The notes beneath the pieces were generated by a model, which made no database searches, was not told the DNA's origin, and was given only the letters and a program-made list of their open reading frames with translations. The translations under genes were made by a program, and so were the position numbers. Positions 40,800 to 50,406 of a stretch of DNA of 64,000 nucleotides are shown piece after piece. The DNA is from Paenibacillus oleatilyticus (GTDB taxonomy: Bacteria > Bacillota > Bacilli > Paenibacillales > NBRC-103111), in contig NZ_JAHNZO010000001.1 of assembly GCF_018998565.1 (NCBI RefSeq), positions 692,424 to 756,423 on the forward strand, read 5' to 3'. Positions within the stretch are counted from its first letter, which is position 1. Each line of letters begins with the position of its first letter.

Positions 40800-41975
40800 T
40801 TGTCTCGCTATATCGGAATTTATTTGCTTGCTCTAGGGGAATTTATGGTGGGGACGGCAGAGTCGATTATTACCGGCATTATCGGCATGATCGCCAAGGA
40901 TACGCAGGTGCCGCTCTCCCTCGCCGGGCAGTTGGTCACGGGCTTCTCTCTTGCGTTTGCCTTCGGCTCGCCGCTGTTGATCGCCTTCACCGCCCGGATG
41001 GAGCGAAAAAAGCTGCTCGCGGCAGCTCTTCTCCTCTTTATTGCAGGCAATCTGCTTGCTTTTTTCAGCACAAGCTTTGCGGTGCTAATGGCCTCCCGAA
41101 TTCTGCTCGGGTTAAGCGGAGGCGTCTACACGGTGGTGGCGCTCGCCGCTGCGGCCAATCTGGCTCCGCCGGAGAAAAAGGGAAGCGCGATCGGAACGAT
41201 TCTCATGGGCTTTAGCGTCTCGCTCGTTCTGGGGGTCCCTGCAGGCACCATGGCCGGGGAGTTGTGGGGATGGCGTTCGGTATTTTTGATCATCGCGGCG
41301 TGCAGCATCGTTGCGGCTTGGGCAGTTATGGCGTACCTTCCCAAGCTGCCGAAGCAAGAAACCGTCCCGCTGCGAACCCAATTGGCTGCGCTCAAGAACA
41401 GCCGGGTCGTCACGGCGCTGCTGATCTCATTCCTGTTCGTGACGGGATACTCGACCGTGTATACGTACATTACGCCCCTCCTGCAATCCGCAGCGGGGAT
41501 GTCCACGGCGCTTGTCAGCACGACGCTGTTGCTCGCAGGGCTCGCCAGCGCCGCAGGATCGCGTATAGGAGGATTCGCCACCGATAAATGGGGGATTCGG
41601 CCCACGCTGTACGTGAGCCTGCTTCTGCATGCCGCGATTCTGATCGCTTTTCCCTTCGCAGCCCAGCTTGTTATCGGGGCGATGCTGGCGACCATGGTGT
41701 GGATCGGTGCCGTGCAGACGACGGTACCTGCCCAGCAGTATTACCTGATCACCTTGTCCCCGCACTCGTCCGAAATTGCCCTGAGCGTCAATACTTCCGT
41801 CTTTCAGCTCGGGCTGGCTGTCGGAGCAGGCGCAGGCGGACTGATCGTGGACCGCTATACGGCCGCCCCTCTCGGTTGGGTTGGCGGAGCGACCGTGCTC
41901 CTTGGCCTTTTCTTCGCATGGCTGTCGTTTTCGCTGGGCAGAACCGCCTCGTCGAAGGCCGTGCTGTCGAAGTAA
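40800..41975 (+). CDS. MFS transporter (drug/amino-acid exporter type)
   Basis: A 391-residue protein with about 12 transmembrane segments, of the YdhP/AraJ-like group (GEFMVGTAESIITGIIGMIA start, SRILLGLSGGVYTVVALA, GFATDKWGIRPT loop). It is a proton-driven efflux carrier of unknown substrate. I choose TTG 40800 because AAGGAG lies eight bases upstream. An ATG at 40782 lies in front of this site and lacks one of its own. The divergent Lrp regulator suggests amino acids or analogues. A GGCAGTTCTCC/GGAGGACTGCC hairpin follows the stop (41999-42025). Confidence 0.88.
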   Translation: MSRYIGIYLLALGEFMVGTAESIITGIIGMIAKDTQVPLSLAGQLVTGFSLAFAFGSPLLIAFTARMERKKLLAAALLLFIAGNLLAFFSTSFAVLMASRILLGLSGGVYTVVALAAAANLAPPEKKGSAIGTILMGFSVSLVLGVPAGTMAGELWGWRSVFLIIAACSIVAAWAVMAYLPKLPKQETVPLRTQLAALKNSRVVTALLISFLFVTGYSTVYTYITPLLQSAAGMSTALVSTTLLLAGLASAAGSRIGGFATDKWGIRPTLYVSLLLHAAILIAFPFAAQLVIGAMLATMVWIGAVQTTVPAQQYYLITLSPHSSEIALSVNTSVFQLGLAVGAGAGGLIVDRYTAAPLGWVGGATVLLGLFFAWLSFSLGRTASSKAVLSK

Positions 41976-42033
41976 AGCAAACGAACCGGCACTTTTGTGG
42001 CAGTTCTCCAACATGGAGGACTGCCTTCGCCGC

Positions 42034-42876
42034 TTACAGCTTCTCCTGCACGGGGGTGAAGCCTTCCCCGATCACTTCGAACACCTCGTTCACGATGACA
42101 AAGGCCTGCCGATCCGTTTCCATAACAAGCTTCTTTAAACGGCTAACTTCGGAGCGGCTGACGACGCAGTAAACAATTTTCTTATCCGAATCGCTATAGC
42201 CGCCTTTGCCGTAAAAAAAGGTGGTTCCTCTTTCCAGTTCCTGATGGATCCGCTCCGATATCAGCTCCGGATACCGGCTCACAACAAACGCCGCTTTCCC
42301 TTTCGCCGTCCCTTCAACTACATAATCGATCACACGGGAGCCTATGAATACGGCAACAATCGTATACATAGCCCTTTCCCGGTCCAAATAGATCAGGGAA
42401 AGAAGGATCGTCAGGCTGTCGAATAGAAACACACTTCTTCCTATGGGCCATCCCCAAAACTTTTTGAACATCTGGGCAAGAATATCGGTTCCTCCGCTCG
42501 TTCCTCCATAACGGAAAACAATACCTAACCCCACTCCCACCGTAGCGCCAGCATATAAGGAAGCTAGGAGCAAGTCGTTCATCGGAAACCGGAACCCTCG
42601 GAAGATGTAGACAAACAGTGAAAACATAAGCGTGGCAAAGACCGTGTATACAAACGATTTCCGTCCCAGTACTTTCCAGCCGACAAGAAACAAAGGCAGG
42701 TTCATCGCAAAATTCGTAAAACCCGTCTCCCAGCCGAACATGTACTTCAGCAAGAGGCTGGCTCCGGTAATGCCGCCCTCGGCCAGCCCGTTTGCCGTAT
42801 TAAAATAATTGATGCCGAAGCCCATGACTGCCGAGCCGATGCATATCGCAGCACCGTTCTTGAAATGCTCCTTCAT
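42034..42876 (-). CDS. YitT-family membrane protein (DUF161 + DUF2179)
   Basis: A 280-residue protein with five or six N-terminal membrane helices ([31 protein letters not shown]) and a C-terminal cytoplasmic DUF2179 domain ([24 protein letters not shown]). Function is unknown; transport has been proposed for the family. Its ATG (42876) overlaps the TGA of the amino acid permease gene (ATGA), indicating translational coupling and a linked role. Confidence 0.9.
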   Translation of the reverse strand: MKEHFKNGAAICIGSAVMGFGINYFNTANGLAEGGITGASLLLKYMFGWETGFTNFAMNLPLFLVGWKVLGRKSFVYTVFATLMFSLFVYIFRGFRFPMNDLLLASLYAGATVGVGLGIVFRYGGTSGGTDILAQMFKKFWGWPIGRSVFLFDSLTILLSLIYLDRERAMYTIVAVFIGSRVIDYVVEGTAKGKAAFVVSRYPELISERIHQELERGTTFFYGKGGYSDSDKKIVYCVVSRSEVSRLKKLVMETDRQAFVIVNEVFEVIGEGFTPVQEKL

Positions 42877-44291
42877 TCTGGCCCACCGCCAGATGACCGC
42901 AGCGCAGCACCTTTTTTCTTTCTGTTTTTCAAATAGTAAATCAAATAGCACAGCACCACAAACGGAATACCGTAATACAAGGCGACTCGCTGCTCCGGGT
43001 CGAAGTACAATCCGATGCAGGAAACAGAGCACAAGACAAATGCCAAAATCGGAACGAACGGGTACAAGGGAGTACGGTACTTGAGGTTACGGATATCCCC
43101 CCCGTTCCTCAGGAATTGCCTGCGGAACATAAACTGTGAAGCGACGATGCCCATCCAAACGGCGACGACGGCAAAGCCTGAAATGGCGATAAGCACAACA
43201 TAGACGGTATCCGCAGCGATGACGCTGGAGAGAAGCGACAGGCAGGCCACCAGCATGCTGATGATCAGCGCGTTCAGCGGTACGCCGCTTTTTGTCGTTT
43301 TTCCGAGCCATGGGCTGATCATGTTTTCTTCCGCCAAGGCCCAGAGCATACGCGTCGAAGCATACAACCCCGAATTGCCGACCGATAAAAGCGCCGTCAA
43401 AATAACAAAATTCATAATATCGGCGGCATAAGGAATACCAATTTTGTCGAACACGAGAACAAAAGGGCTTTCAACAACACCTGCTTCCTGCCAGGGGACA
43501 AGCCCGGCCAATACGAAGATGGCAAGGATAAAGAAGAACATAGTCCGCCATACGACGGTACGAATGGATCTCGGGATCACCTTGTCCGGATTTTCCGTTT
43601 CCCCAGCCGTAACTCCGATCAGCTCCGTCCCGGAAAAGGCAAAATTCACGGAAATCATGGTGAACAGCACTGGAAGAAACCCATTCGGGAACAAACCGCC
43701 TTGGTCAAAAAGATTGCTCAGCATCGGGGCTGCCTGATCTTTCATAGGGATGATCCCAAACATAGCCGCGCCGCCCAGCAGAATAAACAAAACAATAACG
43801 ACAACTTTAAATCCGGCCACCCAAAATTCGGACTCTGCAAAAAATTTGACTGAAAAAGCGTTTAACGCAAACAGTAATACGGCAAACAGAGCGCTCCATA
43901 TCCAAACGGATACCCCGGGAAACCATCGCTGCATCAAAAGCCCGGCTGCCGTAAATTCGGACCCCACCGTTACCACCCAAGTCAGCCAATAAAGCCAGCC
44001 TACGGCAAACCCGGTAGCAGGGCCGATAAATTGGGCGGCATAAGCGGGGAAGGAGCCTGTGACGGGCATCGCTACACTTAACTCGCCAAGACAAAGCATA
44101 ACCAGGTACATAATAAGTCCGCCGACCAAATAAGCAAGAATGGCTCCTCCGGGGCCCGCTTGATTCAGCGTGTAACCCGTGCTTAAGAATAGCCCCGTTC
44201 CTATAACCCCGCCAAGAGAAATCATAAATAAGTGTCTGCTTTTCATCGTTCGTTTCAAACGATTTTGTCTGTTATCGTCCATGCCGCTCAT
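42873..44291 (-). CDS. Amino acid permease (APC superfamily, AAT family)
   Basis: A 472-residue permease with 12 predicted helices. The AAT family start is [24 protein letters not shown] (cited as [20 protein letters not shown]), followed by [14 protein letters not shown]. The S-methylmethionine permease MmuP, GabP and RocC belong here. Context with a homocysteine S-methyltransferase and methionine-type enzymes favours S-methylmethionine, methionine or homoserine uptake (inference). I use ATG 44291 with AGAAGAAGG; the longer upstream frame has no site. Its gene follows the ALDH gene by 217 bases and may have an internal promoter. Confidence 0.9.
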   Translation of the reverse strand: MSGMDDNRQNRLKRTMKSRHLFMISLGGVIGTGLFLSTGYTLNQAGPGGAILAYLVGGLIMYLVMLCLGELSVAMPVTGSFPAYAAQFIGPATGFAVGWLYWLTWVVTVGSEFTAAGLLMQRWFPGVSVWIWSALFAVLLFALNAFSVKFFAESEFWVAGFKVVVIVLFILLGGAAMFGIIPMKDQAAPMLSNLFDQGGLFPNGFLPVLFTMISVNFAFSGTELIGVTAGETENPDKVIPRSIRTVVWRTMFFFILAIFVLAGLVPWQEAGVVESPFVLVFDKIGIPYAADIMNFVILTALLSVGNSGLYASTRMLWALAEENMISPWLGKTTKSGVPLNALIISMLVACLSLLSSVIAADTVYVVLIAISGFAVVAVWMGIVASQFMFRRQFLRNGGDIRNLKYRTPLYPFVPILAFVLCSVSCIGLYFDPEQRVALYYGIPFVVLCYLIYYLKNRKKKGAALRSSGGGPE

Positions 44292-44508
44292 CCTTCTTCT
44301 CTCCCTTGTCCAAGTTAGGCCGTTTCCGGGATCGTAGCTTATCCTCTTCCTCGCAAGTAATACCGTATTTTCACCTTTGGGCATGATCTTGATTCCATCT
44401 TATAGATAACAGAAATTAAAGCATTTTACTAGCATACCAGAATAAAGAAATCGCTTTCATTTTGACATGGCATTTATCGATAAAGAGGTGCACCGTAAGA
44501 ATGCTTTC

Positions 44509-45954
44509 TTACGGTGTCAACCGGAAGCAAACAACCTTAGGCTCGGTCATTTCCTGCAGGGCGAATTTGACGCCTTCTCTTCCGATGCCGGATCCCTTTA
44601 CTCCGCCGAACGGCATCGCATCGATTCTGTAATCCGAGCTGTCGTTGACCATCACCCCGCCGACATCCAGCTTGCGTACGGCGCGGAACACCTTATCGAT
44701 ATCCCGGCTGAAAATCCCGGCCTGCAGTCCGTAATCCACACGGTTCGATTTTTCAATCGCCTCTTCCAGACCGGTCACCTTGAAGATGGAGACAACCGGA
44801 CCGAATACCTCTTCCTTCACGATCCTGCAATCTTCCGGAACGTTCGTCATCACAGTCGGCTCGTAAAAAGCACCGTTTCGATTCCCCCCGCAGAGCAGTC
44901 TGGCTCCGCGTTCGACCGCCTCCCGTACCCACTGCTCCACACGCTTCGCCTCTTTTTCGCTGATCATGGGCCCCATATCCGTCTGCTCGGACTGCTTGGC
45001 ACCGGTCTTGTACTTCTTGGTTCTTTCCACAAACTTCGAAACAAAGGCGTCGTATACGCCGTCTTGGACATATATCCGCTGCACGCCCAGGCAATTTTGT
45101 CCCGCCGCCCAGAAAGCTCCGGAAACGTTGGATTCCACGGCATCGTCGAAATTCGCATCATTCAGTACGATAACCGGCGAATTGGACCCCAGCTCCATGC
45201 TCATTTTTTTCAACCCAGCCTTTTGCATGATCGCCTTCCCAGTGGCCAAACCACCTGTGAAGGAAATCATTCTAACATCCGGGTGCGTTACCAACACATC
45301 CCCTATTTCACCCGCATTTCCCGTAATCACGGACAATATTTTTGCCGGCAGTCCGGCATGGTCGAACGCTTCGGCCAACATAAGGGCGCTTAACGGCGTA
45401 ACCGTCGCCGGTTTCACGATGATGGCGTTGCCTGCCGCTATAGCGGGACCAACTTTATGGGCAACGAGATTCAGCGGATCGTTAAACGGAGTGATGGCGC
45501 CGATGATGCCGATAGGAAAACGGTAATAATAGCCCAGCCGGTTTTCGCTGCCGGGCATTTGATCGAACGAAATCGTTTCCCCATTCAAGCGTCTGGCTTC
45601 CTCGGCGCTGATTCGCAGCGTTTCCACGCATCTTCTTACTTCCTTGCGCGCCTCCTTGATGGTCTTGCTGCCTTCGGAGGCGATGGTAATCGCGTAGGCT
45701 TCGCGTTTTTCATTGATCCAATCGGCAGCCCGGTGCAGAACGGCGATCCGTTCATGAACCGGCATCTCCGAACATATGCGGAATCCTTCCTTCGCCTGTT
45801 CGATGGCATATATCATATCCGCTGCGGAAGCCGCGGGCACGGTCGCAATCAAGCGGTTGTCCTGCGGATCGTTTACAGGCAGCGTCTTCTCCCGATGAAC
45901 CCACTCGCCGGCCAAATACATTTTGTTCTTCTTCGTCATCGTTTCCATGATCAT
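44509..45954 (-). CDS. NAD(P)-dependent aldehyde dehydrogenase
   Basis: A 481-residue ALDH. The catalytic Cys lies in AAGQNCLGVQRI, the general-base Glu in KMSMELGSNSPVIV, the cofactor motif is FTGGLATGK (GxxxxG), and the C-terminal PFGGVKGSGIGREG is typical. It resembles the lactaldehyde/glyceraldehyde-3-P (non-phosphorylating) and sulfoacetaldehyde-type branch. Placed after a homoserine dehydrogenase, it could oxidise aspartate semialdehyde or an aldehyde derived from methionine side chains; this is inference. ATG 45954 has GGATGAGG eight bases upstream. A CACCGTAAGAA/TTCTTACGGTG hairpin overlaps its 3' end. Confidence 0.9.
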   Translation of the reverse strand: MIMETMTKKNKMYLAGEWVHREKTLPVNDPQDNRLIATVPAASAADMIYAIEQAKEGFRICSEMPVHERIAVLHRAADWINEKREAYAITIASEGSKTIKEARKEVRRCVETLRISAEEARRLNGETISFDQMPGSENRLGYYYRFPIGIIGAITPFNDPLNLVAHKVGPAIAAGNAIIVKPATVTPLSALMLAEAFDHAGLPAKILSVITGNAGEIGDVLVTHPDVRMISFTGGLATGKAIMQKAGLKKMSMELGSNSPVIVLNDANFDDAVESNVSGAFWAAGQNCLGVQRIYVQDGVYDAFVSKFVERTKKYKTGAKQSEQTDMGPMISEKEAKRVEQWVREAVERGARLLCGGNRNGAFYEPTVMTNVPEDCRIVKEEVFGPVVSIFKVTGLEEAIEKSNRVDYGLQAGIFSRDIDKVFRAVRKLDVGGVMVNDSSDYRIDAMPFGGVKGSGIGREGVKFALQEMTEPKVVCFRLTP

Positions 45955-46005
45955 GCTCTGCACCTCATCCTTTGTTTGGTTTTCGAGGACTGCCGGATCG
46001 GCTGC

Positions 46006-47046
46006 TTACAATTGGTTGCGGTGAATGTTAATTAAATCGATCAGGATGGAAAAGCCAGTCTCCTTGCGTCCGGCTCCCGCTCCCATCAGCGTGATGGGGC
46101 CGGCCAAATCGCAATCGTACGTGACGGCGTTAACCGCGCCCCCGACGCCGGCCAGCGGGTCTTCAAGCGGCAGCATTTCCGGGCCTACCTTGGCCGTAAT
46201 CCGATCGCCGTCCCGGGAGCATCTGGAAATCAGCTTCCAACGCTTTCCTTCGTCTTTGGCCCGCTGAATATCGGCCGGGGTCAGCTTGCTGATGCCTTGA
46301 ACGGCTACGTCCTCCCGTCTTAGCGGGGCCTTCATGACGATATTGCCCAGAATGGTAATTTTATATTGGGCGTCGTAGCCCTCCACATCGTTCGTCGGAT
46401 CGGCCTCCGCGTAGCCCAATGTCTGGGCTTCGACCAATGCCTCCGCATAACTCATTCCCGCTTCCATCCGGGTCAGCATATAGTTCGTTGTTCCGTTGAG
46501 AATACCCTTGATTTCATCGATGCGGTTGCCCGCCAATGCAACGATAGGCATGCGAAGCGCAGGCGTGCCGCTCATCACCGTTCCCTCGTAGCCCCAGCGC
46601 ACTCCATGCCGGCGGGCGAGCTCCGACAATTCCTTGTAGGCGAGCGCGACGGGCCCCTTATTGCTCATAACGACGTGCTTCTTGCATTCGAAGGCGGCGC
46701 GGCAGTGGTCAATCGCGGGCTGGCCGGTCTTCACATCCGTAAATGTAAGCTCAACAATGACGTCCGCATTCGTTTCCCGGATCGTCCTGAAGCTGTCCCA
46801 GCCCCTGATCAGGCCCGGCTCCTCCGGGTAGGCGTCCAGACTCCCCGTTTCTTTGACCGCCCGAAGAGCTTCCGCTGCTTTCAAACCGCCGGGATGGTAG
46901 ATTGAGCCCTTCATCTTGTCGGAAATCGCCACGACGTTTGCCTCGAATCCCAGATGGTCAGCCAGCTCTTTCCGCCTATCCTCCAAAATTTCCGCCAAGC
47001 CTTGTCCTACCACGCCGAAGCCAAGCAGTGCGATATTCAGTGTCAT
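46006..47046 (-). CDS. Homoserine dehydrogenase-like oxidoreductase without ACT domain
   Basis: A 346-residue enzyme. The NAD(P) motif is LLGFGVVGQGLAE, the catalytic-domain markers are NKGPVALAYKEL and GTTNYMLTRMEAGMSYAEAL (cited as ILNGTTNYMLTRME), and YAEADPTNDVEGYD is the homoserine dehydrogenase signature. Biosynthetic enzymes of Bacilli are about 430 residues with a C-terminal ACT domain for threonine feedback; this one lacks it. That, and its place next to a PLP lyase and an ALDH, suggests a feedback-free, possibly catabolic role. Good AAGGAGG. It follows the PLP enzyme by 13 bases. Confidence 0.9.
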   Translation of the reverse strand: MTLNIALLGFGVVGQGLAEILEDRRKELADHLGFEANVVAISDKMKGSIYHPGGLKAAEALRAVKETGSLDAYPEEPGLIRGWDSFRTIRETNADVIVELTFTDVKTGQPAIDHCRAAFECKKHVVMSNKGPVALAYKELSELARRHGVRWGYEGTVMSGTPALRMPIVALAGNRIDEIKGILNGTTNYMLTRMEAGMSYAEALVEAQTLGYAEADPTNDVEGYDAQYKITILGNIVMKAPLRREDVAVQGISKLTPADIQRAKDEGKRWKLISRCSRDGDRITAKVGPEMLPLEDPLAGVGGAVNAVTYDCDLAGPITLMGAGAGRKETGFSILIDLINIHRNQL

Positions 47047-47059
47047 TTCTCGTTCCTCC

Positions 47060-48265
47060 TTACTTGTTATGAGTGCTTACCGGCAAATTGGCTTCCACAT
47101 GTGCGAGCGCTTGAGCCAAATCGGCGATCAAATCCTCGGTATCCTCAATGCCGACCGAGATGCGAAGCAGGCCTTCCGAAATGCCAAGCGCTTGGCGTTC
47201 TTCCAGAGTGCATTCTACATGGCTTGTCGTTCTCGCTGGCCCGTAGATCGTTTCAACAGCACCCAGATTGCCTGCCCGATTCGCATATTGCAATTTGTGC
47301 AGCAGAAGCTTGATGGCTTCCATGCCTCCCTTTAATACAACGCTTAGAATGCCCCCGTAGCCGTTCATTTGCCGCTTGGCTACGTCATGATGGGGATGCG
47401 TCTCGAGCCCCGGGTAGTTCACGGCCTCGATCAGCGGCTGCTGCTGCAAATACCGGGCGATCGCCATCGCGCTTTGCGTCTGCTGCCGTACGCGCAGATG
47501 TAGTGTTTTGATCCCTCGGATAATCAGGTAAGCCGCCCATGGGTCCAATGCCGCTCCATTGATTTCCCGGTAGTGGTAGACCTTCTCCATTAGCCCGGCC
47601 GCACCGCACACCACGCCGCCCATCGCATCGGCATGGCCGCTTAAATATTTGGTTGCGCTATGAATGACGAGATCGGCCCCAAGCTTCAGCGGATTCTGGT
47701 TAATCGGCGTGGCGAACGTATTATCCACCATAACCAGAGCCCCCACCGCCTTGGCGGCCTTCGCCAGCCGCTCAATGTCCGTAATTTTCAACGTCGGGTT
47801 CGTCGGGGATTCTAGGTAAACTACCTGACAGCCCTTGGCGATTTCGGCTTCAAGCTCCACATAGTCCTCCGTATTGCAGAGCACAGACTGAACATGCATG
47901 CGGGGCAGAAACTCCGTAAATATTTTATTAGTGCCCCCGTACGTGTCCTTCACGGATACAACCCGGTCTCCAGGCTTGAGAAAGGTATGCAAAGAGGCGC
48001 TGATGGCCGCCATTCCCGAGGAAAAAGCGATGGCCGCTTCGGCCCCTTCCAGCATTCTTATCTTCTCTTCAAACGCTTTCACGGTTGGATTGGACATGCG
48101 GTTGTACGTATAGCCCGGCTTGAGACCCAGCGCCACGTCGTACCATTCATCCACATCCTGATAATCGTAAGCCACACTCATGACGACAGGAACTTGCGTC
48201 CCTCCGAAAACCCTGAACTCTTTTTCACCCGCCCATACTGATTTGGTACCTATATGCGCGTTCAT
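47060..48265 (-). CDS. Cys/Met-metabolism PLP enzyme (methionine gamma-lyase/cystathionine gamma-lyase type)
   Basis: A 401-residue PLP protein, first gene of the minus-strand cluster. The PLP lysine lies in LVIHSATKYLSGHADAMGG, YSRMSNPT-like YNRMSNPTVKAFEEKI supplies phosphate and active-site contacts, and LYLESPTNPTLKITDI is conserved. The family includes methionine gamma-lyase, cystathionine gamma-lyase/synthase and O-acetylhomoserine sulfhydrylase, which I cannot separate from sequence alone. ATG 48265 has a perfect AGGAGGGG; the earlier ATG (48292) overlaps this site. Expected under control of the divergent GntR regulator. Confidence 0.9.
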   Translation of the reverse strand: MNAHIGTKSVWAGEKEFRVFGGTQVPVVMSVAYDYQDVDEWYDVALGLKPGYTYNRMSNPTVKAFEEKIRMLEGAEAAIAFSSGMAAISASLHTFLKPGDRVVSVKDTYGGTNKIFTEFLPRMHVQSVLCNTEDYVELEAEIAKGCQVVYLESPTNPTLKITDIERLAKAAKAVGALVMVDNTFATPINQNPLKLGADLVIHSATKYLSGHADAMGGVVCGAAGLMEKVYHYREINGAALDPWAAYLIIRGIKTLHLRVRQQTQSAMAIARYLQQQPLIEAVNYPGLETHPHHDVAKRQMNGYGGILSVVLKGGMEAIKLLLHKLQYANRAGNLGAVETIYGPARTTSHVECTLEERQALGISEGLLRISVGIEDTEDLIADLAQALAHVEANLPVSTHNK

Positions 48266-48323
48266 CTTGATCCCCTCCTGCTTCCGGTTCATTCCGGCCT
48301 AATTACTATTTTTACAATAGTTT

Positions 48324-48350
48324 TTGTATACAATATACTTTATACATTGT
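48324..48350 (-). promoter_or_regulatory. Candidate GntR/FCD operators before the PLP-enzyme operon
   Basis: TTGTATACAA (48324-48333) is a perfect 10-bp palindrome, and ACAAT-N10-ATTGT (48331-48350) overlaps it. Related ATTGTAT direct repeats occur at 48474-48487 beside the GntR gene, so the same protein could bind both ends of the divergent spacer. Confidence 0.5.
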
Positions 48351-48481
48351 GATTCAGATCATAACATGGCTTTTTTTAAAAATCAACAAAAAAAATAAAG
48401 CGCTTTCACATTGGACGCCTGCTTCTTGATTAAAATTTCTTACAATGCTACTATGATTACGAATTGAAAAAATATTGTATA

Positions 48482-49165
48482 TTGTATAAAAACTTACGGC
48501 GGAAGGGGTGTTCGGGTATCACGGTTCACAGATATCAATCGTTGAAAGATCACGTTTACAATTATATAGCCGAGGAAATCCAGAACGGTTCTCTGCTGCC
48601 CAATCAGAAAGTGAATGAAGCCTCCATTTGCGAAAAGCTGGGCGTAAGCCGGACCCCGGTACGGGAAGCGCTTATTCAGCTGGCATCGGACAATCTTCTG
48701 GAGAATATTCCACGCAGAGGCTTTATTGTCAAAGAAATCGATACGAAAAAAAAATTGGATGTGTTCCAGATCGTCGGCGTGCTTGATGCGTTGGCCGCTT
48801 CCTTGTCGGTCGACTATCTCACGGATGAAGATATCGCCAGAATGACCCGATTGGCCGATCAGATCGACATCGCCATACAGCAGCACAATTTTTCGGATTA
48901 CCAGACGCATCAAAACGAGTTTCATCAAGTATATTTATTGAAATGCAACAACAGTTCGTTGATCGACCTGCTGAATTCTTTACAGCACAGCTTCGTCAGG
49001 CAAATTTATTTAAGCGACGACAAGGAAAAATTGTTTGCCGTCTTGGCTCAAATGAATGAGGAGCACCGGCAAATTATCCAATACTTTAAAGCCAAGGATA
49101 CCCAAGGGGTCGAAGCGTTCATCAAGAATGTTCATTGGAAAATCAATTATACGGATATGATCTAG
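48482..49165 (+). CDS. GntR-family regulator, FCD (FadR) subfamily; start uncertain
   Basis: The winged-helix domain (YQSLKDHVYNYIAEEIQNGS, then EKLGVSRTPVREALIQLA) is followed by an all-helical FCD domain (FHQVYLLKCNNSSLIDLL, RQIIQYFKAKDTQGVEAFI). Regulators of this type respond to acids or amino acids. The start is unresolved. TTG codons at 48464 and 48482 have no site and lie in repeat elements likely to be operators. The only good site, GGAAGGGG (48502-48509), precedes codon ATC 48518, which is non-canonical. I list TTG 48482 as a compromise (227 residues). It is divergent from the methionine/homoserine cluster and upstream of the homocysteine methyltransferase. Confidence 0.8.
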   Translation: MYKNLRRKGCSGITVHRYQSLKDHVYNYIAEEIQNGSLLPNQKVNEASICEKLGVSRTPVREALIQLASDNLLENIPRRGFIVKEIDTKKKLDVFQIVGVLDALAASLSVDYLTDEDIARMTRLADQIDIAIQQHNFSDYQTHQNEFHQVYLLKCNNSSLIDLLNSLQHSFVRQIYLSDDKEKLFAVLAQMNEEHRQIIQYFKAKDTQGVEAFIKNVHWKINYTDMI

Positions 49166-49218
49166 CTGCTAAACACAGCAGACCGGTACAACAAATCCCC
49201 TGGGCGAGGTGCAAGAAA

Positions 49219-50160
49219 TTGAACCCAATAGAGCGCATCCTCAAGGACTTTCCTGTCATCATCCTTGATGGGGCCTTATCAACCGAGCTTGAACGCCATG
49301 GCTGCAATATCGACGATCCTTTGTGGTCCGCCAAAATCTTGATGGAGAACCCTGGATTAATAGGAAAAGTACACACCGATTATTTTGAGGCCGGAGCGGA
49401 TTGCGCCATCACTTCAAGCTACCAGGCCAGCATTGACGGCTTTGTCAAACAGGGCCTCAGCGAAGCCCAGGCGACCGATTTGATTCAAAATTCCGTACGT
49501 ATTGCGGTACGGGCGCGGGATGCTTTCTGGGATACATGGAAGGACAAATCGGCTAGGCCCAGGCCCCTCGTTGCCGCTTCCGTCGGCCCTTACGGAGCCT
49601 ATCTGGCGGACGGGTCAGAATATCGGGGCGATTATAGGCTGACGGAACGGGAGCTCATTGAATTTCATCGGCCGCGGGTTAAAGCGCTGGTCGAAGCCGG
49701 AGCCGATTTGCTCGCTTGCGAGACGATCCCCAGCCTTCTGGAGGCGAAAGCGATCGTTGCGTTATTGCAAGAGTTTCCGCAAATGTGTGCGTGGATGAGC
49801 TTCAGCGCCAAAGACGGAGAGCGTATAAGCAGTGGGGAGCGTATGGACGAATGCGCCGAGTGGCTGGACAAGCAGCGCCAGATTGCGGCCCTGGGCGTTA
49901 ACTGCACCCCGCCTAAGTATATCCCTTCGCTCATCCATGAAATCGGAAAGAAAACACAGAAACCTATTCTGGTTTACCCGAATTCCGGCGAGCAGTATGC
50001 AGCCGGCACGCGCACCTGGCATGGAGCGGCGTCCGAAGAAAGCCTTGGCTGCAGTGCCAAAGCCTGGTACGGTCAAGGAGCCCGATTAATCGGCGGTTGC
50101 TGCCGCACCACTCCCGACGATATCCGCTCCATCTTCTCCTGGGCAAGAAATACCGGCTGA
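49219..50160 (+). CDS. mmuM: Homocysteine S-methyltransferase (MmuM/YbgG type)
   Basis: A 313-residue zinc enzyme transferring methyl from S-methylmethionine (or SAM) to homocysteine. The start VIILDGALSTELERHGCNID is diagnostic, and zinc cysteines are in LGVNCTPP and GGCCRTTPDDI. TTG 49219 is the start: GAGGTG lies nine bases before it, and upstream codons belong to the preceding gene. It is 53 bases after the GntR gene, so probably in the same transcript. With the APC permease across the divergent promoter this recalls the mmuP-mmuM pair of E. coli and ybgF-ybgG of B. subtilis. Confidence 0.92.
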   Translation: MNPIERILKDFPVIILDGALSTELERHGCNIDDPLWSAKILMENPGLIGKVHTDYFEAGADCAITSSYQASIDGFVKQGLSEAQATDLIQNSVRIAVRARDAFWDTWKDKSARPRPLVAASVGPYGAYLADGSEYRGDYRLTERELIEFHRPRVKALVEAGADLLACETIPSLLEAKAIVALLQEFPQMCAWMSFSAKDGERISSGERMDECAEWLDKQRQIAALGVNCTPPKYIPSLIHEIGKKTQKPILVYPNSGEQYAAGTRTWHGAASEESLGCSAKAWYGQGARLIGGCCRTTPDDIRSIFSWARNTG

Positions 50161-50190
50161 CGTTGCGCCGGGAGCCGGATCAGCCAGATT

Positions 50191-50236
50191 GCACCCCGAT
50201 TGTTAGCCCCCCTAACAATTGGAGGTGCATTTTTTA
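50191..50236 (+). terminator. Terminator after the homocysteine methyltransferase gene
   Basis: GCACC...ATTGTTAG-ccccc-CTAACAAT...GGTGC followed by ATTTTTT is a long, nearly perfect stem. Confidence 0.92.
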
Positions 50237-50270
50237 TGATCAAAGGCCGCAGCGCGCTTCGAATAAAAGA

Positions 50271-50313
50271 CAAAAAAAAGGCATGAGCTCAGTACAAATA
50301 CCGAACTCCTGCC
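50271..50313 (-). terminator. Terminator after ansA
   Basis: On the minus strand GGCAGGAGTTCGGTA-tttg-TACTGAGCTCATGCC is followed by TTTTTTTT. Confidence 0.9.
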
Positions 50314-50406
50314 TACAGAAGATACTAACCTATATGGCCGCGGCCCTATTTTCCCCACTCGCCAACGGCAGCGATTAACCTGTGAAACGTTGAACTCCAT
50401 CCCGTG

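Noticed and set aside
48293..48463. SAM riboswitch or T-box before the methionine-type operon
   Set aside because: No conserved SAM-I core or T-box sequence; the region holds palindromic GntR-type sites instead.
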